A stretch of DNA of 51,880 bases from a virus. Positions 46,942 to 51,880 of the stretch are shown in pieces. The stretch lies in the IMG/VR virus record IMGVR_UViG_3300047564_000564, positions 1 to 51,880 of that record. One strand, written 5' to 3'. A model generated the notes under the pieces. That model made no database searches, was not told the origin of the DNA, and was given only the letters and a program-made list of their open reading frames with translations. Made by a program: the position numbers and the translations under genes. The stretch's first letter is position 1, and each line of letters starts with the position of its first letter.

Positions 46942-47891
46942 GAATTACACTGATTGGTCCTGGTATTATGCCTATCCCACCTACGGGATGGGGTGCTGTA
47001 GAAATCTTGGTTTGGGACACCAAGCTCGCACTGGAAAAACTGGGCCATCAGGTTCAGATTATCAATACCAAAGATGCGAGACAAATCATCAATGATATTA
47101 ATTCGTTTCGCCCAGACTTTGTGCATGTACATTATGATGAGTTTATTCCCATCGTTCCCTACATTCAATATCCATGTGCAATCACAAGTCACTTTGGGTA
47201 TCTTGAACGTCCACAAATGTTCAACGGCTACATCAATGTAGCTAATGAGTTTGTTCGTGTTAAACCTAATATCTTCTGTTTGTCTAGAGGTATTCAGAAG
47301 ATCTACAACGTGATGTTTGATATTCCCAGGGATAACACATATGTTACTCCCAATGGTGTGAATATTGATGAATTTAATTACTCCGATAATCCTGAGTATC
47401 CCGATCGTAGTATCTACCTTGCAAAGATTGACTACCGCAAGAGACAACATCTCTTCCAGTCTATTGATAGTCTTTGGTATGCTGGTAACCTTGCAGATGA
47501 TAGGTTCAATACTTCAAAGAATTATCTTGGTGAGTGGTCTAAGGATAGACTGTACAACGAACTCACAGAGTATGGTAACTTAGTTCTTCTCTCTGATGGT
47601 GAGGCTCATCCACTTGTTTGCATGGAAGCTTTGGCTGCAGGACTTGGTGTGGTAGTATGTGAATGGGGTAAGGCTAATTTGGATACTGAAAAGGAATTCA
47701 TTACAGTCATCCCAGAAGACAGGATCAATGACATTGAATATGTTGAACAGGAGATCGTCAAGAATAGAGAGTACTCTATCAAACACCGTGATGAGATCCG
47801 TGAGTATTCGAAGAAGTTTGATTGGGTCGAAGTTTTGAAGAAGTATTATCTTCCTAGTATTGAAAAGGTGATTGCAAAACATGGATCGTAA
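46938..47891 (+). CDS. Glycosyltransferase family 4-type
   Basis: 317 residues of GT-B type. The front GPGIMPIPPTGWGAVEIL is typical of GT4, PNGVNIDEF marks the domain junction, and LLSDGEAHPLVCMEALAAGL carries the E-x7-E donor site. It is shorter than most members (350-400), with a compact second domain. It transfers a nucleotide-activated sugar to a glycan or lipid acceptor in the cytoplasm. Confidence 0.82.
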   Translation: MRITLIGPGIMPIPPTGWGAVEILVWDTKLALEKLGHQVQIINTKDARQIINDINSFRPDFVHVHYDEFIPIVPYIQYPCAITSHFGYLERPQMFNGYINVANEFVRVKPNIFCLSRGIQKIYNVMFDIPRDNTYVTPNGVNIDEFNYSDNPEYPDRSIYLAKIDYRKRQHLFQSIDSLWYAGNLADDRFNTSKNYLGEWSKDRLYNELTEYGNLVLLSDGEAHPLVCMEALAAGLGVVVCEWGKANLDTEKEFITVIPEDRINDIEYVEQEIVKNREYSIKHRDEIREYSKKFDWVEVLKKYYLPSIEKVIAKHGS

Positions 47892-48645
47892 TAAGGCTGC
47901 ATACAAACTTAAGAACTTTGGCCCTCTGTATATCATCAATCTGGATGGACAACCAGATCGATGGAAATGGATGCAAGACCAACTGGATTATTGGCAAGTT
48001 GAAAACTACGAACGTATCTCTGCCTTTGATGGTAGAGTAAGTGACTTATCAGAAGTTATTTCTGGTAGGTATCCTAATGCAGTTTCATCTGGTGAGATTG
48101 GTTGTGTAACGTCTCACCTGAAAGCCATTAAACATTGGTACGAAACTACAGATACAGACTATGGTATCTTCATGGAAGATGACTGTGACTTCTGTTCTGT
48201 TAAACACTGGCCATTCTCCTGGAGAGAGTTTATGGCTAGAGTTCCATATGATTGGGACTGTCTTCAAATTGCAGTGATCAACCCTAGGAAACTAGTTGCA
48301 AACATTCACCCTAGGTATGTGGATGATTATTCCACTGCAGCCTTCGTGATTAACCGTAGGTACGCAGAGAAACTGATGCACTTCCATTGTCGTGATGAAA
48401 AATTCAAACTTGACAATGGTGTCCGTCCTCGTGCCGTCGCCGATGATCTTATCTACAATGCAGGAAAAACATACGCCATACCCCTATTCCTTTATAAACT
48501 GGAACTTGGTTCAACTATCCATCCAGAACATATTGATGTTTTCCATAAGTCTAGCCGTGAAGGACTAGATCACTGGTGGACCAATCAATCTGCGGACATG
48601 CCCATTGATAAGTTCTTTGAATACGATACCCACGAACTGAACTAG
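47881..48645 (+). CDS. Glycosyltransferase family 25 (LPS-type)
   Basis: 254 residues from ATG 47881. LYIINLDGQPDRWKWMQDQL, ISAFDGRVSD, GEIGCVTSHLKAIKHW and FMEDDCDF are the GT25 blocks known from LPS beta-galactosyltransferases, with the EDD metal motif. AAFVINRRYAEKLM and RAVADDLIY complete the domain. It is the last gene of the operon and points to a lipopolysaccharide-like or other envelope glycan as the target. Confidence 0.85.
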   Translation: MDRNKAAYKLKNFGPLYIINLDGQPDRWKWMQDQLDYWQVENYERISAFDGRVSDLSEVISGRYPNAVSSGEIGCVTSHLKAIKHWYETTDTDYGIFMEDDCDFCSVKHWPFSWREFMARVPYDWDCLQIAVINPRKLVANIHPRYVDDYSTAAFVINRRYAEKLMHFHCRDEKFKLDNGVRPRAVADDLIYNAGKTYAIPLFLYKLELGSTIHPEHIDVFHKSSREGLDHWWTNQSADMPIDKFFEYDTHELN

Positions 48646-48648
48646 GCC

Positions 48649-48730
48649 TTGACATGATCCCAAAGAGAATGTTAAAGTGTTCTCACGAAGACAAGTCAAG
48701 TCTTCTCCATCTGCGGGTAACCATTCCGCA
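48649..48730 (+). promoter_or_regulatory. Sigma70-type promoter and structured leader of the outer-membrane protein gene
   Basis: TTGACA (48649-48654), 18 bases, TAAAGT (48673-48678). The leader then has two hairpins: GAAGAC/GTCTTC (48687-48705) and TGCGG/CCGCA (48712-48730). SD AGAGG is at 48741-48745. Confidence 0.5.
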
Positions 48731-48755
48731 AGTAAATTTAAGAGGTATCAATTAA

Positions 48756-49133
48756 ATGATTAAATCTGTTATTGCAACTGCCGCTGTCGCCCCTTTCCTT
48801 GCCACCGCTGCGTTCGCTGGTCCTTATGTTGAGAGCAAGACCACTTCTGCTCTTTCTGACGGCACCTACAAAGGCGCTCAAACCGAACTTCGTGTTGGTT
48901 ACGAAGAGAAGGTCGCTCCTACCGTGACCGTCTTTGGCGAGATCGGTCCTGGTTATGAGTGGACCAAAGGCACCACTACTACCACTGGCGAAACTGTTGC
49001 CGTTGGTGAAGTTGGTGTGAAGGTTAAGGCAACCGATAAGGTTAGTGTGAATGCCAAAGTGACTGGTGAGTATGGTAATACCAGTGAAGTCTTTGACATG
49101 GGTGGTGAACTGAAGGTTCGTTACGCCTTCTGA
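48756..49133 (+). CDS. Small outer-membrane-type protein with signal peptide
   Basis: 125 residues. A signal peptide (KSVIATAAVAPFLATAAFA, cleavage near 21) is followed by a mature part of alternating strands (TELRVGYEEKVAPTVTVFGE, KVSVNAKVTGEYG) ending in VRYAF. The final Phe and the alternation are typical of 8-strand outer membrane barrels, though about 100 residues is very short for one. It is GC-richer at third positions than its neighbours, suggesting strong expression. It has its own promoter and a structured leader. Confidence 0.7.
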   Translation: MIKSVIATAAVAPFLATAAFAGPYVESKTTSALSDGTYKGAQTELRVGYEEKVAPTVTVFGEIGPGYEWTKGTTTTTGETVAVGEVGVKVKATDKVSVNAKVTGEYGNTSEVFDMGGELKVRYAF

Positions 49134-49279
49134 TGGAACAAGTCACACGGATCTGTTCCAAGTGTGAAGAAGAGAAACCACTGAACAAAGACAACTTTCA
49201 AGTTGTAAAATACTTCAAGAGTGGTTTCTCTTTTTATTGCAACGAATGCAATAAACCAAAACCAAGAGACAAAAAATGA
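49133..49279 (+). CDS. Small zinc-finger protein
   Basis: 48 residues with CSKCEEEKPLNKDNFQ and CNECNK: two CxxC pairs forming one probable zinc site, and a basic tail. The pattern resembles the zinc finger found in small phage HNH-associated or regulatory proteins. It is TGATG-coupled to the outer-membrane protein gene. Confidence 0.65.
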   Translation: MEQVTRICSKCEEEKPLNKDNFQVVKYFKSGFSFYCNECNKPKPRDKK

Positions 49280-49313
49280 GTATTAATACTCAGTTTGTTA
49301 GGATATAAAAACA

Positions 49314-49340
49314 AGAGGGGCTTGACCCCTCTTTCTTTTT
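49314..49340 (+). terminator. Intrinsic terminator before the hli genes
   Basis: AGAGGGG (49314-49320), loop CTTGA, CCCCTCT (49326-49332), then a T-rich tract to 49340. Confidence 0.8.
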
Positions 49341-49350
49341 CCTATATAAT
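49322..49350 (+). promoter_or_regulatory. Sigma70-type promoter embedded in the terminator
   Basis: TTGACC (49322-49327) in the hairpin loop and 3' arm, exactly 17 bases, TATAAT (49345-49350). It drives hli, 25 bases downstream. The same design is seen at 31737. Confidence 0.7.
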
Positions 49351-49374
49351 TCTGTAACAGTTCGTAACAATCCA

Positions 49375-49569
49375 ATGACTGTAACGTCAAATGAATTTGG
49401 TCAACAGAACATGTGGGCTAAAGAACCCGTCATGTACTATGCAAACTATGGACAAAAAACACCCAATCAAATAAAGGAACAAACCAATGGGCGTTGGGCA
49501 ATGGTCGGTATTATTGCTGGGTTTGTTTCTTATGCTCTCACTGACAAATTCTTCTTCGGGATCTTCTGA
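49375..49569 (+). CDS. hli: High-light inducible protein (Hli)
   Basis: 64 residues. One chlorophyll-binding membrane helix with the motif EQTNGRWAMVGIIAGFVSYA, preceded by a polar N-terminal part. Hli proteins bind chlorophyll and carotenoid and dissipate excess light energy around photosystem II; cyanophage copies probably keep host photosynthesis running. Transcribed from the promoter just upstream, together with the second hli. Confidence 0.93.
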   Translation: MTVTSNEFGQQNMWAKEPVMYYANYGQKTPNQIKEQTNGRWAMVGIIAGFVSYALTDKFFFGIF

Positions 49570-49601
49570 GGAATACACTAACTTATTAACGGAGAATAAA
49601 A

Positions 49602-49721
49602 ATGAAAAGTCTCTTCACTGATAAAGCTGAAGTTCTCAATGGTCGTCTTGCAATGATGGGTTTCATTGCCGCCGTTGGTTCTTATCTCACCACTGGTCAG
49701 GTTATTCCTGGTATTTGGTGA
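49602..49721 (+). CDS. hli: Short high-light inducible protein (Hli)
   Basis: 39 residues, SD ACGGAG. It is almost only the Hli helix: AEVLNGRLAMMGFIAAVGSY with the pigment-binding E..NGR..M, then LTTGQVIPGIW. Short Hli proteins of this form are frequent in cyanophages. The stop codon is the start of a late promoter. Confidence 0.92.
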   Translation: MKSLFTDKAEVLNGRLAMMGFIAAVGSYLTTGQVIPGIW

Positions 49722-49727
49722 TAAATA
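49721..49727 (+). promoter_or_regulatory. Late promoter ATAAATA
   Basis: ATAAATA on the stop of the short hli gene, 24 bases before the peroxiredoxin ATG. Confidence 0.6.
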
Positions 49728-49750
49728 TTTGAAAATTTCACTAATATAAA

Positions 49751-50344
49751 ATGGCTATTTCCGAACTCGCTGACTTGAGTATTGACAACATTCCTTTTAG
49801 GACATCAAATAACGCAAGGTATGTTCCTTCCGTTCATCCAAGAGACCCTGATCTCAAAGTTGAATTTGTATTCCGCGAGAAGGATGAGAATGGGGATTTC
49901 CAGTTCGTAACTAGAACTGCTGAGGAGATCTTCAAAGGAAAGAGACTTGCAATCTTTGGTCTCCCTGGTGCGTTCACTCCCACCTGTAGTGAACTTCAAC
50001 TTCCTGCATATGAACTCGCTTATGATGACTTCATTGCAAAGGGTATTGATGAAGTCTACTGTGTGTCTGTGAATGATGCATTTGTGATGAACGCCTGGTT
50101 TGAGAAACTGGGTATCACTAAAGTCAAGGCTCTTCCTGATGGTAATGGCATCTTTACCTGGTGTTGTGATTTGATGGTTTCCAAAAACAATCTGGGATTT
50201 GGAAATCGTTCTTGGCGTTATGCCGCCATCGTTGATGATGGAGTGTTCGAACAGTGTCTAGAAGAAGCTGGTAAGAGTGCAAACTGTGAGAGTGATCCTT
50301 ATGAAAACTCCACACCCCAAAGACTTCTTGCAACTCTTGGTTAA
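49751..50344 (+). CDS. Type II (Prx5-like) peroxiredoxin
   Basis: 197 residues. LAIFGLPGAFTPTCSELQLP holds the peroxidatic Cys79 in the PxxxTxxC motif; VYCVSVNDAFVMNAWFEKLG and NRSWRYAAIVDDG complete the Prx5 pattern. It reduces hydrogen peroxide and alkyl hydroperoxides using a thiol donor such as glutaredoxin or thioredoxin. The N-terminal about 50 residues extend the family's usual start. Between hli and psbA it likely limits oxidative damage caused by light during infection. Confidence 0.9.
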   Translation: MAISELADLSIDNIPFRTSNNARYVPSVHPRDPDLKVEFVFREKDENGDFQFVTRTAEEIFKGKRLAIFGLPGAFTPTCSELQLPAYELAYDDFIAKGIDEVYCVSVNDAFVMNAWFEKLGITKVKALPDGNGIFTWCCDLMVSKNNLGFGNRSWRYAAIVDDGVFEQCLEEAGKSANCESDPYENSTPQRLLATLG

Positions 50345-50363
50345 GTAATTTACACAACTTTAC

Positions 50364-50400
50364 AAAGATCCTCCTACATAATGTAAGAGGATCTTTTTTT
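50364..50400 (+). terminator. Intrinsic terminator after the peroxiredoxin
   Basis: AAAGATCCTC (50364-50373) and GAGGATCTTT (50387-50396), with TACAT/ATGTA pairing inside the loop, then T to 50400. The next ATG follows at 50401. Confidence 0.88.
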
Positions 50401-50556
50401 ATGCCTAGAAATCAACTTACGAAAGATTCCATCAAGTGTGATGTTCTTAAATTGAAGAGAGATCTTGACAAAGAACCATATTCGGATGGAATTAAATTTC
50501 TTACACACAAATACCTGAACGCCGTCCTGGACAAGATCGACGAGTATGCCAGATGA
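50401..50556 (+). CDS. Small conserved protein upstream of psbA
   Basis: 51 residues: MPRNQLTKDSIKCDVLKLKR then IKFLTHKYLNAVLDKIDEY, basic and helical. The start is on the base after the terminator T run, and its only SD (GAGG 50387-50390) is in the hairpin. I recall similar small genes near psbA in other cyanophages; no function known. Confidence 0.65.
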   Translation: MPRNQLTKDSIKCDVLKLKRDLDKEPYSDGIKFLTHKYLNAVLDKIDEYAR

Positions 50557-50568
50557 TCAACTGGGCTC

Positions 50569-50602
50569 TTGACTGGGACACGGGTTCGGGTTATACTAAA
50601 TA
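50569..50602 (+). promoter_or_regulatory. Sigma70-type promoter overlapped by late promoter, for psbA
   Basis: TTGACT (50569-50574), 17 bases, TATACT (50592-50597); the late element CTAAATA (50596-50602) shares its last two bases. psbA could thus be expressed both early and late. Confidence 0.75.
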
Positions 50603-50764
50603 GGTAAACAAATGTTACGGAAATCAAGGTTTTCTTAACATTGTTCACACCCGTTAACCGAGACCTATGGGTGTATAAATCACGTCTCTCATATCCCGCC
50701 TGAGGGTGGCGGGAACATAGTAACTCCACCATTTCCCTGATGGTCTTACTACTGTCTACTAACA
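50603..50764 (+). promoter_or_regulatory. Structured psbA leader
   Basis: 162 bases without a gene. Three hairpins: ACACCC/GGGTGT (50647-50674), CCCGCC/GGCGGG (50695-50713) and ACCAT/ATGGT (50728-50744). No SD stands before ATG 50765, so translation may depend on structure. Confidence 0.5.
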
Positions 50765-51844
50765 ATGACTGCTACACTTTCACGTCAACAACAATCGAAT
50801 ACTTGGGAACAGTTCTGCGAGTGGGTAACTTCCACTAATAACCGCCTGTATGTGGGCTGGTTCGGTGTGTTGATGATCCCATGTCTTCTCGCTGCCACTA
50901 TCTGTTTCATCGTCGCCTTTATCGCTGCTCCCCCTGTGGACATCGATGGTATTCGTGAACCCGTTGCTGGTTCACTCATGTACGGAAACAACATCATCTC
51001 TGGTGCTGTTATTCCTTCGTCCAATGCTATTGGACTGCACTTTTACCCCATCTGGGAAGCTGCTTCCCTAGATGAGTGGCTTTACAACGGTGGGCCTTTC
51101 CAACTGGTTGTGTTCCACTTCCTGATTGGTATCTACGCCTACATGGGACGCGAGTGGGAACTCTCCTATCGTCTGGGTATGCGTCCTTGGATCTGTGTTG
51201 CATACTCTGCACCTGTTGCTGCTGCTTCTGCAGTGTTCCTGGTCTATCCTTTCGGTCAAGGTTCTTTCTCTGATGCGATGCCTTTGGGTATCTCTGGCAC
51301 CTTCAACTATATGCTTGTTTTCCAGGCGGAACACAACATTCTCATGCACCCCTTCCATATGCTGGGAGTTGCTGGGGTCTTCGGTGGTTCTCTTTTCTCT
51401 GCTATGCATGGATCTCTTGTCACCTCTAGTCTCGTTCGTGAGACAACAGAATCCGAGTCACAGAACTATGGATACAAGTTTGGACAAGAAGAAGAGACCT
51501 ACAACATCGTCGCCGCTCACGGATACTTTGGACGACTGATCTTCCAATACGCTTCGTTCAACAACTCACGTTCACTTCACTTCTTCCTGGCTGCCTGGCC
51601 CGTGGTTGGTATCTGGTTCACTGCTCTTGGTGTTTCCACGATGGCTTTCAACCTCAACGGCTTCAACTTCAATCAGTCGATTGTCGATAGTCAAGGTAAA
51701 GTGATCAACACCTGGGCTGATGTCCTGAACCGTGCTAATCTTGGGTTTGAAGTAATTCACGAAAGAAACGCACATAACTTCCCTCTTGACCTCGCTGCTG
51801 CTGAGACAACTCCTGTTGCTCTTACTGCTCCTGCGATTGGTTGA
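50765..51844 (+). CDS. psbA: Photosystem II D1 protein
   Basis: 359 residues, complete and without an intron. D1 binds the reaction-centre pigments and the manganese cluster and is quickly damaged by light; phage copies keep electron flow going during infection. Tyr161 (TyrZ) and Asp170 are present, as are [13 protein letters not shown] and NFPLDLAA, with the processed C-terminal extension [14 protein letters not shown]. Residue 130 is Glu, the form typical of high-light D1 isoforms. The first bases of a likely terminator (CCCGAAAGGG) end the window. Confidence 0.98.
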   Translation: MTATLSRQQQSNTWEQFCEWVTSTNNRLYVGWFGVLMIPCLLAATICFIVAFIAAPPVDIDGIREPVAGSLMYGNNIISGAVIPSSNAIGLHFYPIWEAASLDEWLYNGGPFQLVVFHFLIGIYAYMGREWELSYRLGMRPWICVAYSAPVAAASAVFLVYPFGQGSFSDAMPLGISGTFNYMLVFQAEHNILMHPFHMLGVAGVFGGSLFSAMHGSLVTSSLVRETTESESQNYGYKFGQEEETYNIVAAHGYFGRLIFQYASFNNSRSLHFFLAAWPVVGIWFTALGVSTMAFNLNGFNFNQSIVDSQGKVINTWADVLNRANLGFEVIHERNAHNFPLDLAAAETTPVALTAPAIG

Positions 51845-51880
51845 TAAAAACTTTATAAGTTCTTTAGAGACCCGAAAGGG

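Noticed and set aside
50765-51844. A group I intron or homing endonuclease in psbA, as known in some cyanophages.
   Set aside because: The D1 frame is continuous over 359 codons with no insertion.
1-51880. CRISPR arrays, insertion sequences, transposase genes and rRNA genes.
   Set aside because: No repeated spacer-like units, terminal inverted repeats with a transposase, or rRNA sequence were seen.

Overview
The window is part of the genome of a T4-like cyanophage (a cyanomyovirus infecting marine Synechococcus or Prochlorococcus). A complete T4-type replication set (45, 44, 62, regA, 43, uvsX, 41, 61, nrdA, nrdB) is interleaved with cyanobacterial auxiliary genes: cobS, speD, mazG, hsp20, two hli genes and psbA. 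All recognised genes lie on the + strand. Most neighbours overlap by 1-4 bases (ATGA or TGATG junctions), and many control regions carry a T4-type late promoter, NTAAATA.

Layout. 1-3604: a vWA protein cut by the window edge, two unknown genes, cobS and a DUF3310 gene. 3591-7211: sliding clamp, S-adenosylmethionine decarboxylase, clamp loader ATPase, an unknown gene and a DruA/DUF4338-like gene. 7214-10176: a lysis-type cassette with a C39-like peptidase and a GH24 lysozyme that share an N-terminal module, two small membrane proteins, and a tail-lysozyme-like muramidase. 10230-18974: gp62, RegA, Hsp20, two tandem paralogues, DNA polymerase, UvsX, a 2OG-Fe(II) oxygenase, helicase gp41, MazG and small proteins. 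19002-26958: a probable PD-(D/E)XK nuclease, an HNH homing endonuclease, a KxDG nucleotidyltransferase-like protein, an adenylyltransferase-like protein, a large charged EF-hand-like protein, a structural-type protein and small genes. 26897-31740: primase and class I ribonucleotide reductase. 31822-37218: a GIY-YIG endonuclease, a secreted beta-barrel protein, five tRNA genes, a Dps-like ferritin and small genes. 37313-48645: a tightly packed 14-gene glycan operon. 48756-51844: a small outer-membrane-type protein, two Hli proteins, a peroxiredoxin and psbA.

The most unusual part is the glycan operon. It holds a GDP-mannose 3,5-epimerase, GT11, GT6, GT4 and GT25 glycosyltransferases, a sugar- or choline-kinase-like protein, a second epimerase, two proteins that fuse a nucleotidyltransferase and a HAD phosphatase in opposite orders, three paralogues of an unassigned 'GQPR' family, and a minimal GDPD-like protein. 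Together they look like a phage-encoded pathway that makes activated sugars and builds or remodels a surface glycan. Two phage proteins with signal peptides and beta-barrel features flank the operon at a distance, so cell-envelope remodelling during infection is a reasonable overall hypothesis.

Regulation can be read directly at several places. Two intrinsic terminators carry a sigma70 -35 box (TTGACC) in their hairpin with TATAAT exactly 17 bases downstream, which makes compact terminator-promoter elements. At two or three genes a late promoter is placed so that late transcripts should start inside the 5' arm of a hairpin that would otherwise cover the ribosome binding site, as known for T4 gene e and I-TevI. 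Start codons were adjusted where overlaps, Shine-Dalgarno (SD) sites or family knowledge favoured an internal start. Family assignments are from motif recognition only, with no database search.
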